NCBI GenBank assembly: GCA_019426215.1
Contig: WHWC01000104.1
Span: 142,062-206,061, forward strand
DNA: 64,000 nt
DNA from: Buddleja alternifolia
Taxonomy: Eukaryota > Streptophyta > Magnoliopsida > Lamiales > Scrophulariaceae
Reading direction: 5' to 3'
This document shows, piece after piece, positions 30,774 through 45,100 of the stretch. Every line of letters begins with the position of its first letter. Position 1 is the stretch's first letter. The notes under the pieces are model-generated. The model saw nothing but the letters and a program-made list of their open reading frames with translations, had not been told where the DNA came from and did no database searches. Both the position numbers and the translations under genes were made by a program.

Positions 30774-32877
30774 AACTCTAAACCTTATGTGGGAGATCAC
30801 GTTGAAATTAGTCTTTGCAGACACAAATTATGAAATATGAAGAATTGAAGATGAGATGGTAGTAATAACAAAATTAAGTTCCCAACAAATTCGTTTACAA
30901 TTTAGATATGATATTCTTACGCCAAAGTAAGCATTAAAAATTATACTAAAATATGGCAGTAACAAGGAATTAAGTTTAAAACAAAATTATTTTTTATTTT
31001 ATCGTTATGTTTCTCCACTTTGCATCATGTTGTTGTTCATTTGCAAGAGATGTATTTGTAATCTAAATCGATAGCTAATCCAGGAATAATATAAAACTTA
31101 TAAGACTTCATATGAAAGATCGTTACAACTTTTTAATATTGCTGACCTTTTGCACAATTCTGAGTTTTTGGTATTATCTCTTTATTTCTCACAAATTATC
31201 CTATCTATAAAAAGAAAGACAAATCTATAACATAAAACAGTAAAACAAAAAAACAAAAACAAAAAGGAAGAAAAAGATCATTTTAAGTACTTTGAGGCCA
31301 TATAAGAACAAGATAAAGAAGGTGAATAATGTGATATAATTGTGAACATTAATTGCGTAACTTTATCCTAAATGTTGATCTTATGATATTTGTATCTTTT
31401 CACATCTTAAAGCATGCTCGAGTAAATAAATGTCTCATCCGGTGGTCATAATTGATAAAATACGACTCGGTTTAGAAAACTGTTTAACATCTTGAAAATT
31501 GATTTGATTTAGCATAAATGTAAAATAATTGTTCGAAGTCTATCTATGGACACAACAACAAAAAATTATATTAAAAAATAAGGAAAATTTTTGTGCATGA
31601 AACTCTTCCGGTCTTTGGGTATCAGATCAACAATTTCACTCTATTAATTAATTTTAAAGATTCTCTTAATAACTTTATTTTGAAAAATCATAATGACTTC
31701 ATATGATTAAAATAGTTTCTTAAAAACAAATTCCGTACTTTAGAATTGTGTTTAATTTTAAGTCTTCTTTGAAACCAAGACCTAATGGTATAAACAAAAC
31801 AAATAAGGCACATTAGAAGCTACCCAATGTGCTATGATAAAAAGAATAGTGTGTAAAATTTATATGCATAAGTTGTTAACTTAAAAAAAATATGAAAAAA
31901 GCGACTTATGATAACACACACATATATTTAATTAGTTTATGGTTTTCTTGCATGTTTATTTATCGGGAGGAGTGAAAGAGATCATAAGAATATGTAAGTA
32001 AGCGCATAATATTAAAACTTATATATTTACTGATTTAGAAATAGTAATTATTAATCATTCATCATACTGCTCCTGATTTATGTACATGAATAATTATGTT
32101 TACTTTTTTTTTTTTTTTTTTAAAATTGAAGATAGCATCATTGTTTATTTTTAACTTTTCAACTGATTTACTATGAATATAGCATAGATTGAGAAAAGTG
32201 ATTATCATTATAAATGAATTTTTTTAGAAATACTTAAAAAGTTTACTCAATTTAGATAATGATAATTTTTTGAAAAGTGTGTCCACACTAAATTTAAAGT
32301 AATTCTTTACTAATTGATACTTCATTTTGCTTGATTTTTCAATCATTTATCTTTTCGATTTGCTTAATGTGCATATTTTTTTAGTGACACCTTATAAGTC
32401 TTTCAAGAACTTTAATTATATAGTTTTTGTCTTGACGCATGTGCACAAGTATTTATATCGTGTCATAATTTATTATATTATCATATTACAGATTGTTTCA
32501 AATTTGAAATTTAAAGTTGCTGATTTGTCAATGTTAGAACACTTTCATTACGGACTATGTGTATCTAAATTACTGACTTTGTAATTCTTAAAAAAATTTA
32601 TATCAATACACGTAATGTTAATTCTAATACTCACTCTTTTAATAAAATTAATGTTATGTATCATCTATTTACATTATATTATTTTTACTTCACCTACATA
32701 ATGATATTGTATCTTACAACGAAATATTTTTATGACTTCTCACTCGTAATATTTTCCATAGTCTTATAATTCCTGTTTAGTAATTGGAACTGTGAATATC
32801 TTTGTCAACCGTTTATATAATTTTGAAAAACAAAACATAAGAAATATAGTCGTCTACGTGTAACGTGTGTGCACCTT
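30774..32877. other. AT-rich intergenic stretch
   Basis: No ORF, RNA gene or clear repeat recognised on either strand. A T tract lies at about 32105-32121. The short open frames have no protein-like character. Confidence 0.6.
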
Positions 32878-33241
32878 TCTAGTTAAAAAAAGCATTAGTG
32901 ATGAGATATGATGTGACAATGTCGAAGTTATCACTAATTATATATATTGAGACAAGAACTTTTGTTTTCTCAGAAAAATAATTTTCGTAAGTTTAATAGT
33001 GAACAAAATGTGTATAAATTGTCACTAATAATAGTTAGTGAATCATAAATTGTTGTCACTTGACAATCTTTAACACATGTTTACAACAAATATAGTTGTA
33101 ACTATATTTGTGTAGTCACTAAGTTGTCACTAAACATGCATCATTAATTGTTGATTCTAGTCAATTTAAAAAGACTTATTGTTATTTGTCACACTTTATG
33201 TATATTACTTCACATTACAAGTGTTGTGTTTTGTTTTAGTG
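32878..33241. mobile_element. Possible second CACTA-like MITE
   Basis: Shares the AGTGACAA/TTGTCACTAA motif style, length and A-rich left end with the MITE at 3748-4170, and ends GTTTTGTTTTAGTG. Termini and TSD are not clear, so family membership is tentative. Confidence 0.4.
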
Positions 33242-33599
33242 ACTAATTGATATTACCTGAATTTTGATTGATATTTATTACGCCTTGAAGGTATTCCTTT
33301 AAAATTGTCGACGTTGAAAGCTAGTCACTCCTCATTTGTTGACTGTTGTTGATGGTGATATTGAGAATTATTACTTGTGATGATCCACCGTACCAGAAGC
33401 CCAGCTTGTTTCAAATTATTTGCGGAGGAAAGTACCTCAATCCATTCACACAAATATCAATATCTTATAAGATGTTTAAAAGTTTATAAAAGGTTGAAAA
33501 GTGTTTGGATAAATTTTCATAGGAAGATCTTATAAGCTACTAAAATAAGATGTTAGGAGCTTATAAGATCTTTAAAAATAAGACTATACTCTAATCTGA
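33242..33599. other. Spacer left of copia E1
   Basis: Repeated CTTATAAG(A/C)T motifs near 33465-33585 suggest a decayed MITE. Nothing coding. Confidence 0.4.
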
Positions 33600-34227
33600 G
33601 ATTTTAGTCGATCATTCAACTTTACACAACAACATAGGAAATACCAGGCCGTAAGCCCTGGATGGATTCCATATCCAATGTCATCTGTTCTGCTATACTA
33701 CCAGATTATACCCAACATACGCCGTCGTATGACTAAGTATAGTGGGCAGTACCCTTCCCAATGACATCTTAGGTCTAAGGACTAATCTCACACTACGAAA
33801 TCGAAGTACTCCAAGTTCGATAGAACCAACAAAGAATCCTTGCGGGGTTGTTAATTCCATACTTCCCTTAAGTATGAATATTTGTGTATGTATTAACCCA
33901 TCCGGCCATTGACAATGGAACATGCCAATCTCTATAAGAGTGACATACACAAACAAGTCTTGGTAAGGCCCGTGATATCCGACATCTCACAGCCTCTATG
34001 ACTTTGAACATGTTTTAGGATTACGGTCTTTGAGAGCATTCCATAGACATCGGGTCGCTCCCTTAACCATAATGTAATCTCTGGGATCTCTATTTATACT
34101 ATCATAAGTACATAACAATAGAGATGATACCAGCATGTTTGATATAATATAAAAGATAAGGCTGTCATAGTCTTTATGATCCAGTGATCAAGCCAACAGA
34201 TGGCTCGTCATGCATATAACACTATCA
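33600..34227 (-). repeat. Truncated 3' LTR of copia E1
   Basis: Homologous to about 36290-36955 (shared blocks such as CATAGGAAATACCAGG, GTATAGTGGG, TCACACTA.GAAATCGAAG). Ends AACACTATCA followed by ATCTCCCACTTGCC, a minus-strand PPT. The left part of the LTR is missing. Confidence 0.7.
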
Positions 34228-35044
34228 ATCTCCCACTTGCCTAAGATACTACTGTTAACGTTCCCATATAGGCCCATCTTCCAGGTGGCCTTTTGAACAC
34301 AGCTCCTACTCAGGGGTTTTAGTGAAACGGGGTTTGCCACATTTCCGTCGAGTCGATTCGTTCCACTCTAATGTCGCCTCTGATAAGATAATCTCTCAGA
34401 TTATTCATTTCGCCACCAGGTATGTACAGATAGCAGGTGAGACCTCACTCTTCATCTAGAGCTTGCACGTTATCGATAATCATAGTACACTTGTACTTGA
34501 TATTCGATGGTTAGAACCTCATCTTTTTCACAAGATAGGTTCACATATCTAAATACCTTTTTACTGTCACATCCTTATGTGCGATTTATTTAAATGGTAG
34601 AGTTAGCATTTGTCTCTTTTCAAGAAATGCTCTCAACTTTTATTCTTCCGTTTAGCATAAACTTTGAATCCTTCGTTATCTTTTAAGTCCATTGACTTAA
34701 GACCAGTTATTCTAGTTTCAATTTTCCTATCTTGTTTACCAATAAACAACAACATCGATCCAATCTATTGGATCATTTAGTATTCGACTTAATACACTAG
34801 AGGTATCAGTCAAAACAAATTTTACTCATAGAACTACATGCACCCTTTGGTCATGTCTTGCAGGTAGGATCTCATTTGATTCTTCCATGTTGAACTTTGT
34901 CCACATATCAGCTATGTGTTGGGACAGAGAGACATGCAACAACCTAATGGCCCGCAGATATTTCTCTATCGTGCAATTAGGATGGTCTTCTCTTTTAAGT
35001 CCATTTGGAAAATTTAACTGATGATCACATTTATGTACGTATTT
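34228..35044 (-). pseudogene. Copia E1 pol 3' end, heavily decayed
   Basis: The minus strand shows RT text RAIRLLHVSLSQHIADMWTK and FNMEESNEILPARH, corresponding to the copia block 'LSQ..YI..vL.rFnMeeSk.gllP.rh'. Near the left end a degenerate C-terminal stretch corresponds to 'NvAdPLtKPLs'. About half the expected RT/RNase H length is missing. Confidence 0.65.
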
Positions 35045-35635
35045 TGTTAGGAAAGCGATTAGGCCCCGGGGATAATCAGTAGCGCAGCTGAAGCGAAAAA
35101 TAATAATTTTCAATACACATAAATCAATATCCCCTAAACAAGGGTTAGGTTGAACTAAATCCTTGTTTAGGGGATATCGATTTATGTGTATTGAAAATTA
35201 TTATTTTTCGCTTCCGCTGCTCTATTGATGAAAGAGGTTGTCAAACACATAGATGAAAGAGGTTGGAGAGAAGAGAAAACACACGTCCAAAACTTGTATA
35301 GGAAGAATTAATTAATTCAACTAATATAATATATATATATATATATATATATTGGTCACCAACTCGACCCATACACACACGGCACACACACATATATGTA
35401 TATATAGTGTGTGTATATATATAATACTATTTAGACTCCTTCCTTTTTCATACTCTTTTCCTTAGTTAATTGTATCATCCAATCAACCAAGTAGATCTTT
35501 CCATATATTTGAAATTCTTCCCAAATATATAAGATCTATATATATATATAAGATTTTTCCATATAAATAATTAGTCAACTAATCAATTAAATGGATCTTA
35601 CCATATACATTTAGATCCATACAATATATATTATG

Positions 35636-35666
<31 letters not shown>

Positions 35667-36804
35667 AGACTTGGTGAGTAAAATAAAATCCTTCCACCAT
35701 ACACACATATATATACGCCCCTATCTATGCATACAATATATTATTTTCTCTTTCATATATTAATTAATTAGACCAAAAATAATATTTCAATATTAAATTA
35801 TAATACTATTATTAATTAAGACTACTTAATTAATTAGTTCCTTTTTCCGATTAATTAATATATCTATTAATTCACAAAGAATTAACTTAGCCAATAGGTA
35901 TTATACTAAGTTAAGTGTGTGACCCCTTAGGCTCATTAACAAGCTAGCAATCAGTCATTTCCCATAGGCTAAATTAGTTATCCAAATAATTAATTAGACC
36001 TTTAATTAATTCACCATATTAATTCAGGGCACCTATTGGTCATGGATCGATGTCTAGCAATGTCGCCATGTCTTCCTAGATGATAACAATAAAAGAAAAC
36101 CTATCCAGGTTACGATCTTCATGTGAGTCGAATCCCTCCATCCTTTTCTCGTCTAAGGTCTAGGGATTGGCGACGATCGAAACCCTAATAACCTCAGATG
36201 CTATGACTATGTTGGAAACACTAATGATCTGGTCTTCTAAGCATAGATCACCAATCCCTCTTTTAAGACATCGCTCCGGCCGAAAGCTTTTATCGATCAT
36301 TTAGAGTTTACTCAACAGCATAGGAAATACCAGGTTGTTAGCCCTAGATGGATCCTATATCTAATGCCACTTGTTCCGCTATACTACCAGACTATACAAA
36401 ACATAAGCCGACGTATGACTCTCCTAGAGTGCACGTGTATATCAAAGTATAGTGGGTAGTACCCTTTCCAGTGACATCTCAGGCCAAAGGATTAACCTCA
36501 CACTATGAAATCGAAGGACCTCTAGTTCGACTGGAACCAACGAGATGTCGTTGCGGGGTCGTTCAATTTCATACTCTCCCAAGTATGAATCTCCATATAT
36601 GCATTGACCCGGGGGGTCATTGTCTAAGGAACGAGACACTTTCCTATTTGAGAATGACATACACAGAAAAGTCTTGGCGAGATTGCGATATCCCACACCT
36701 CATATTCTTATGACTTGGAACGGGGTTTAGGATTACTGCCCTTGAGAGTGTTCCATAGCCACACACTACTCCTCTAGCAATATGTAATCCATGGGATCTT
36801 TAGT

Positions 36805-36840
<36 letters not shown>

Positions 36841-36955
36841 CGATAAAAAAGCCATTCCAAACAGGTTTGACATGATATGAAAGACAAGACTGACATAGTG
36901 TTTATGTTACAATGATTAAGCCAACAGATAGCTCACAGGGAATATAACACTATCA
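35045..36955 (-). repeat. LTR of copia E2, about 1.9 kb
   Basis: Begins TGTTAGGAAAGCG and ends AACACTATCA, followed by the minus-strand PPT AAGTGGGAGAT. Its right 650 bp match the E1 LTR. It contains the foldback palindrome and several TA/TG microsatellites (about 35321-35410, 35636-35667, 36806-36837). Confidence 0.6.
35084..35220. repeat. Large near-perfect palindrome (foldback)
   Basis: 35084-35151 is the inverted copy of 35153-35220, with only a few mismatches: CTG/CGG near the outer end, CAA/CGA mid-arm, and a loose centre. The arms carry GAAGCGAAAAATAATAATTT. Essentially no loop, so the RNA would make a stem of about 65 bp. Confidence 0.9.
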
Positions 36956-38057
36956 ATCTCCCACTTCCCCTAGAGCCTACTATTTATGTTCCCACATAGG
37001 CCTATATTCCAGGTGCCATTATTGAACACATCTACTACTCAAGGGTTTGGTGAAAGGGGTTTGCCATGTTTTGGTCGAGTCGATTTGTTCTACTCGAACG
37101 TCAATTCTGATAACTGATCTCTCAGATCAGATATTTTCGCTGAAAGTTTGTTAGGATCACATGTAAGACCTTTCACTCTTTTCAAGAGCTTAAGCACCAT
37201 CGAATGTCATAGTACCATAGTACTTGATTTATGATGGTTTGAACCTTGAACGAGACATATTCGTTCATCCAAACATTCTTTTCCATCGCATTTCTTTAGG
37301 CAATTCACTCAACTTCCATGGAGAATACAGTTGCCGTCTCTCACAAAGAGATTGTCTATAGGTCTATTTGCGGTTGAGTGTAAATTCAAAATCCAACTTT
37401 GACTTTTTAAGTTCCATAACTTAAAAACTAGAGTCCTCGTGACTCTTCAGTTCCTATTCTCCCAGATTGTATATCCACGTTGAATTCTTTCAACATACAC
37501 ATCATGTACTTGCAATGGGAGAATCCAACACCTAAATGCCTCACTTCGATGTATCCTTACATCAAGTCTCAGAATTTTCTCCCATGTACATATGGAGAGT
37601 CGGGTCAAAATATTTTCTCTTTTAATAAGTATAGTTGACCTATATGTTCGCACTCAGCTTTTAGCCATTCGTCGATGTCTCCGTATTTTCATACGATCTC
37701 ATCAAACCATAAGTTGCAGCTTCATAAAGCTCATTACAATCTATAGATTGATCTTTTCAGTAGCTCGTACATCTCTTGTTAGCTCCCACTACTTGTATAG
37801 GCTTCAAGCCCATGTATGTAGTCCTTCTTGATTATTCTTTTAAAAGAATACAAAACTTGGAACTTATGTTTATGGGTCGTGGTTCACATTCATTGTGCAT
37901 GCTTAACCATCAGTGGCGTATGTTTATTGAGTTTATTGACTTTCCCTGTCTTTTCATAAAAGAACTCTTTTATCTCAAAGGATACCTTTCTTCGAAATGA
38001 TCAACATCATTCTTAAGGCGTAATAGATTTGGTATTCACAATACCCTTTAGGATATT
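36956..38057 (-). pseudogene. Copia E2 RT/RNase H remnant
   Basis: The minus strand after the PPT gives 'NMANP' (from NvAdPLtKPL) near 37060, and MGEKILRLDVRIHR-like RT text near 37450-37600. Stops are frequent. The solo LTR interrupts it at 38058. Confidence 0.55.
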
Positions 38058-39351
38058 TGATTGAGTTGAGAATTACGTGTTTTATAGTTCTTTGTTTGTG
38101 TGATTTTCATAGAATTAGGTATGATTTTATACCACATATGCGTGTAATCTGTCTATTTTGAGTATCCAGGTATAAATCATGACATTCGAGACAAAAGGAT
38201 GAAAGAAACAGTAAAGAATGAAATTTCAGAGCAGAAAGTCACTGAAGCTGACGTGAGGACGTGAGGAACCCGACGTTCGAACGTGGTGAAGTCTAACGCA
38301 CGGACGTAAGAGAGGCTAATGCATGGACGCCGGGAGCAGAACGTTCGAACGTTGATGTCGGCAGAACAGTTTTGGAAATTTTCAAACTCTAAACCTACAC
38401 GGACTCTTCCCAATCATGCCTATAAATACAACAGCTACATTACGGTTAGAAAAGAGCATTTTTAGAGTCTTCTTCAGCAGTTTTTACAGAGAGAAAGAGA
38501 GTTAGATTAGAATTTTATTCTTTGTAATTCTCCATATCAATTAGAGGAAGATTGAAGGAAGAAGAAGATTATCTACACAGTCATAGAAAGCTTTTATTAT
38601 TTGTTTGTTTTTCACTTTCATGAATTCTTTAGTTAGTTTTTATATCATGAGTAGTTAAATTTGTAGACTAAGGCCATGCTTAGGCCGAATTATGATTTTT
38701 GAGTTATAGAAAGTATTTCTTGTATGAATGATTTATATTGCTTTGTGTTATAATCTTGCTCTTGATGTTCATGTGTTTGGCCAACATATGTAAGATTTTA
38801 TGCTTTATTTATCTGTTCGGGAGAAAGTAAATTATGGTGCAAAAATGATTAATAACATCTTCTAAGTCAGTTGATGCTAGGGATAGCTACATACTCCGAA
38901 TGCTATTAGCCGGATTTATTCGGAAGAATCTGAATTAATCTGGGGAAAGTTATAGTTTTTAATGCATATAAGAGATATTGCTACACCAAATCTAGTATAG
39001 GTTATCATGAGCGAGGGATCCGCGTGATAATAATCTTAAGGAATTTTCCACCTTAGCAATATTTGTCTGAAATACGAGAATACTTATATAACGAGATTTG
39101 ATTAATTTGTGTCGATGCATGTGTCTTAGGTGCTTTTTATCTATTGGTTTTCGCATATCTTTAATTGTTGTTTTAATTGATATTTTATGATTTATTTCCT
39201 TTGAGTTTACAATTACTTGATTTAATTTACTATTTTCGCTATAACACAAATCTCTGTGGGTTCGAAATTTCGGACTTAATTGTCCACTCTATTACTACAC
39301 ATGATCAGTCATCTTGCTGTTAAATACACAATTGGGTTATTGCGTGCATCA
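38058..39351 (+). mobile_element. Solo LTR, gypsy-like, 1294 bp, TSD ATATT
   Basis: TGATTGAG to GTGCATCA, with ATATT at 38053-38057 and 39352-39356. A TATAAATA at 38421-38428 sits about 190 bp after a block of CGTTCGAACGT-type palindromes. No internal region follows, so this is the product of LTR-LTR recombination. Assignment to gypsy (Tat-like) is from style only. Confidence 0.8.
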
Positions 39352-39356
39352 ATATT

Positions 39357-39933
39357 GAATTAAACTTGGACATTTAGATCACTGATCTACATCAGCTCCC
39401 ACTAAATGCTTGACACAAGCATTTCATTGTATATCCCCAGATACAGATGGTTTCTTACATTTGTTGTATGAGATTTAGTTTTTCACAATGAATTGTTTTA
39501 TATGTTAACAGAATCAAAATTTGAACCATAAGCATCAAAACATTTCAATCATAAAAATTCTCCATCCATAAACCAAGATGGAGATAATATGGTTCTAAAA
39601 TAATTCAAAAACATAATCTATAACATTCATCAAAACAAAACATTGTCTCATAATTAAAATTAGATAGACAATTCTTGTCCTATAGCCTTAGTAGCGACAA
39701 ACGCTCCATCAGCATCTTCAAAATCATGATCACTTTATTCCTTGCTTCTTTTCACCTCCTGCAATCCATTACAACAGTGAGTTCCTTTATAGTGTTCATA
39801 ACACTTAAAGAAACATAGTTAACCAAAAAGTTAACTAATCAACAAATGTACCTTCCTTGTGCTCGAGAGGAGGTTCAGGGCATTCATCTTTTCAGTGCTC
39901 GTTCTTGTAATAGTTAAAGAATTTCCCAGTCCG
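39357..39933 (-). pseudogene. Copia E2 internal remnant with degenerate gag knuckle
   Basis: Near 39870-39930 the minus strand reads KFFNYYKNEH, then a stop, then KDECPEPP, recognisable as a zinc knuckle of the form C..C....H....C that has lost Cys residues. Most of pol is missing between here and 38052, implying a large deletion. Cut by copia D at 39934. Confidence 0.45.
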
Positions 39934-42179
39934 TGTTGGATTGGGTAATCCCCAGGGTAGGTTAGCAGAATGGAATATTAAAAAATTTAAAATCCTACTC
40001 CGAAACAGGATTAATGGCTGGTTTAATCAAACTAATATAAACGAGAAAAACTAACTACGTGACATACCTTTCGCGCTATTTCCATCGTATAAGTTTCTGA
40101 TCTAGCAACCCGAAATAAAATCACGTCGCCTCGAATCCTTGAAAAACCGTTGGGCCCCTTTTGAATTTTGAGCTCCGATTTTTGTTCTTTGTATCTTCAA
40201 GCGATCCAATTGTCTCGCCTCTAAGATGTATCCGTACACCTCCGTATAGTTCCCAATAATTATATATGGTGCTAGCTAGCCTATATATTTATTTTAGATC
40301 CAATCTAAATTATTTTATGAAGGTAGGAATATATATTTTGAAAGATTAAGCTCAACACATGAGCAAAACCTTGTCTAAAAAAATGTGTAGGGGGCGGCTA
40401 CTTTAGGAGAAAATAGAAGGTAAAATTTTCTCTTTTTATTTCTTGTGTTGGACGAAAATTCACTAGGTGTGAAAGTGTGTGTGTGTAACACACATATTTA
40501 TAGAGAGACTACTAGGCTTAGTTTACTTGGAAGTCAAGATAAAATCAAATCTCCAAGATTTGACTTTCATCTAATCCTAAGTAAACTCAATTAAGGAGTT
40601 TCCTTAAAACAAGGAACTTAGTCACTAAGGTAACTTGTTCATTTTCTCTCTCCTAAATATATCATGACTTGATCAAGACTTGGAGAGGAATTAATTCCCC
40701 TCTCCTTAATTCGTCCGCCATATACGCCCTTCTCTTTCCTTTAAGTCTAAATTTTTTATCTTACTTGATTTAATTTTTTACTCCTTATTTAATTAATTAG
40801 TCCAACCATTTAATTAAATATTACATAATAATTAAAGTTCAACCTTAATTATTACTATCCAATTATTTTATAATCTTCTTTAATTTTCGACCAAGTCTAC
40901 TAATTAAATAAGACCCTTGGACTCTACTAGGTCCATTAATTAATTAATCTTCCTTGATTAATTAAATAGACTAACTAATTGATCTTCCACCAATTAATTA
41001 ATATTCTATTTTAAGTAAGTACTAGACTTTCCTAATTTCACCTCAACTTTCAAAGTTGATTAATCATATCTTATAAGCAGGAACCTTAGGAGTATGTGTG
41101 AGACCCCCTAAGCTCGTTCATGTGCTAGTAGTAAGTACACTTTCCAAAAGTGTCATTGTACCATTTTTTTATTTAGAAAGTACTAAATTAAATCTTCTTT
41201 GATTTAATCCGGCCATGTATTATTCACCATAATATCATGGTACCTACAAATCGAGATTATTGTCTAGCAACGGGCCCCAAAGACCTAGACACGAACGATA
41301 TTAAGATACTTAACCTATCATAACCACGATCCTCGCATAAGTACGATCCCCCATCATATTTGCCGGATTGGTATCTCGAGTAATGGCTTAGTTGAAACTA
41401 TTACGACCCAATCTCTATGTTTCCTTCATTGTATGATATTGATTCTCGCAATTCAAATGAGGAAACACTCCGCCTCTTTTGATTGCCATACTTTGGCCAA
41501 AGTTTCCTTGAATCGATTCATTGAGCAAAACATAGGAAATGTCTGATTAGCTAAATTACCGATGGATCCCATCTTTGTCTCTCATGTACCTTGACACACA
41601 ATCATACTATACCTAAGATATCCCATATGATGATTCGGAAAGGAATCATGAGATAACTCAAAGTATAATTGACTATGCTCAAAATAATCAATGGAACCTC
41701 AGGTCCAAAAGGATTACTTTTACACATATGTGATTATTGGAAATTCCATATTCGATCAGGAAAACCACTTTAGGAATTTTCGGTGGGGTTGTTCAGTTCA
41801 CTCATTATCCCAATGAGAACCCTCGTACACATCTATGCATATGGAACGAGGCATGTTCTCTAAGAACACAAGTGTACAAGCAAGTCTTTCGGGTCTTTGT
41901 CAATATCCCTCATCTTGACAGACCCTTTATCGACTTGGAACTTTTTAAGAATCACGACCTTAGAAACATATTCCATCATCGTCATTCCCGTCTTCTGATG
42001 ATGTCCCATAGTCATGTGTGATTTAAGGGAGTTCGTTCTAAGCATATAAAGATAGTTAAAGAACAAAGAATGCCATAATAAAATTGACTTTATTTATTAG
42101 AAAAGATTGTCTCATAGAGTCTATTACACAAAAATGGCACCCAAATAATTGGCGCGCTGGGCATCTACTCGATTAATCA
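39934..42179 (-). repeat. Left (3') LTR of copia D, about 2.25 kb
   Basis: Begins TGTTGGATTGGG; the end is placed at GATTAATCA before the minus-strand PPT GGGCAAGTGGG. A minus-strand TATAAATA lies at 40495-40502. The ORF at 41737-42021 is LTR text, not a gene. Confidence 0.7.
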
Positions 42180-45100
42180 CCCACTTGCCCTAGACCCAAT
42201 AGCCTACGTATTTGAGGCCCATCCTTCCAAGATGGCCATCAAACACTTTTTAACTAAGGGGTTTGGTGAGTGGGTCTGCTACATTATCTGATGAGTCTAC
42301 ACGCTCCACTCGAATGTCACCTCTCTCAATGATCTCCCTGATCAAATGGTTTCGCCTTTGTATGTGCTTGGATTTCTGTTAAGACCTTAGCTCCTTTGCT
42401 TGCGCAATAGCCCCATTGTTATTACAGTACACCGGTACTGAGTTAACAATAGATGGAACTATACCCAACTCATGGATGAAGTTCCTCATCCAAATAGATT
42501 CCTTTTTCGCCTCTGAGGAAGGAATGTATTCTGCTTCAGTAGTTGAATCAGCAGTATTCGGTTGCTTGGAACTCTTCCAACTCACTACTCCACCGTTAAG
42601 CAGAAAAATGAAACCAGAAATCGATTGTGAGTCGTCAATATTAGTTTGGAAACTAGAGTATGTGTCGTACTCTAATTCCAATTCTTATCTACCGTATACC
42701 AAAAACAAATCCTTAGTTCTCTTAAGATACTTGAGGATTGTTTTAATGGCGGTCCAGTGCTCCTTGCTGGGATTTGCCTGATAGCGACTGCACACGCTAA
42801 GTGCATAAGCTATAGCAGGCCTTGTACATATTATCGCATACATAATGCTTCCAATGGTGGATGCATAAGGCATGTGAGACATAGTCTCTCTTTCCTTCTC
42901 AGTCTTAAGGCACATAGACTTGGAAAGAGTGATTCCATGTCTCATAGGCAAGAATCCTCTCTTAGATTCATCCATGCTAAATCTCTTTAGCAGTTTATCT
43001 ATGTACAAGGATTAGGAGAGTCCCAGCATCCTACTCAATCTTTTCCGATATATATTCATACCGCGTACGTAGGAAGCTTTTCCCATATCCTTCATGGAGA
43101 ATTGATTTGACAATCATACTTTTGTTGATTGGATCATCCCTATGTCATTTCCAATCAATAGGATATCATCAACGTATAGTACTAGAAAGGTAACCGCACT
43201 CCTATTAGCCTTCTTATACACACACGGTTCATCAACATTTTGAATATATCCATACTCTCATATGACAGAATCAAATCCTTTATTCCAGCTTCGGGAAGTT
43301 TGTTTCAGTCCATATATAGACCTCTAGAGTTTACAAACCTTGTTTTCACTCTCCTTGGATGTAAAAACCCTCTGGCTGCAGCATATAAATTTCCTCCTCA
43401 ATTTCATCATTGAGGAATGCAGTTTTAACATGCATCTGCCAAATTTCAAAATCAAAATGTGCAGATATGGCTAGAAGTATCCTTATGGATTTCAGCATTG
43501 CCACTAGTGAGAAGGTTTCCTCATAGTCAATAACTTGCCTTTGAGTAAACCTTTTCATCACGAGGCATGCTTTATAGGTAGCCACCTCTCCATCAGCTCC
43601 AAGTTTTCACTTGTAGACCCACTTGCAGCCTATTGGTTTAAACACATCCACCAGGTCTACCAAGGTCCAAACCTTGTTGGAGTGCATGAAGTCCATCTCG
43701 AATTTTATGGCTTCTAACCATCTTCCAAAATCGATGTCCAACATTGCTTCCCTATAACTCTTTGGATCTAAGTCCAAAAGGGAATTCTCTGATTTTCTTT
43801 CTTGCCAGACCCATCTCTCTGGTTCCTTGAAATCCTTTTAGATTTCCTCAGAGGTTGTGTACTTTTGGCTTGTTCTTTATGAATTGCTTCTCGTGTGGTA
43901 TCAGGCAATTTCGTTTGTGGTTCTTGAGGTATCTCCGTGCTTTGAGTCTCCTCAAGTTCTACAATCTCGTTATTCTCATCTAATAGGAAATCCTTCTCCA
44001 AGAAGGTCGCATTCCTTAAAACAATCACTGTTTGTTTTGAGAGATTGTAGAAGTACTATCCAAAAGAATCTTTAGGATACCCCTCAAACTTACACAAAAT
44101 GGATCTCAGATCTAATTTGTCTCCCACTTGCTGCTTGACGTAAGCAGCACACCCCCACATCCTAAGGTGTTTGTATGAAGGTGTCTTACCATACCACATT
44201 TCATATGGAACCTTAGACACACTCTTAGATGGCGCCCTATTCAACAGATAAGTTGTAGTCATCAAAACATAAAGTCCAGTGTGACTCATCAGGATCGAAC
44301 CATGTCCAACAAGGTTCGATTCCTTCACTTAGCTACCTCGTTTAATTGAGGTATGCCAGGCAGAGTCCACTGCGAGAGAATCTCATTCTCTCATAAATAA
44401 TCTAGAAACTCAATGGATAAGTATTTACCTCATCGATCCGATCGAAGAGTCTTGATACTTCTACCAGTCTAATTCTCTAATTCATGTTTGAACTCCTTGA
44501 ACCATACCGCGAGAAATTGTCGGTAAATGTTATGAAGTAGCTAAAACCACCTCTAGCATTTATGATAAGTGGCCCACATACATCAATATTGTCCAAGTTC
44601 AAAAGTCCACTTGCACGAGCCATTGACCCAGTGAATGGTGTCTTAGTCATCTTTCCTTTAAGACATGATTCACAAGTTGGCATCTCGTCTACATTTCCAA
44701 AACCAAGTTGATTTTCCAATACGTGAATCCTTTCTTTGGAGAAATGACCTAGCCCAGCGTGCCAAGTTGATGTACTTATGAAATTATCTAATTTTCGTTT
44801 GTTACTTTGTTGAATATTGAGAGTAGGATAAGTGGGGAAAATTGTATAAAGACCATCTTGCAATTTTGACTCTATAATAAGATTACATTCATAAAATAAA
44901 GAGCAACTATTATTATGAATCTCAAAACGATATCCTTCTCCATCCAAAACTGGAATGGATATGATATTTCTTACTATCTCGGGTACAAAGTAGACGAAAT
45001 TTAAAATCAAAATGCTACTCCCTATTGCTAAGTGGACGGTCCCTATGGCCTTGGCAGCAACTATTGTTCCATTTCCCATCATTAGGGTCATCTTTCCTTT

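Noticed and set aside
37447..37831. Overlapping short frames as host genes
   Set aside because: They match decayed copia RT text on the minus strand or its shadow.
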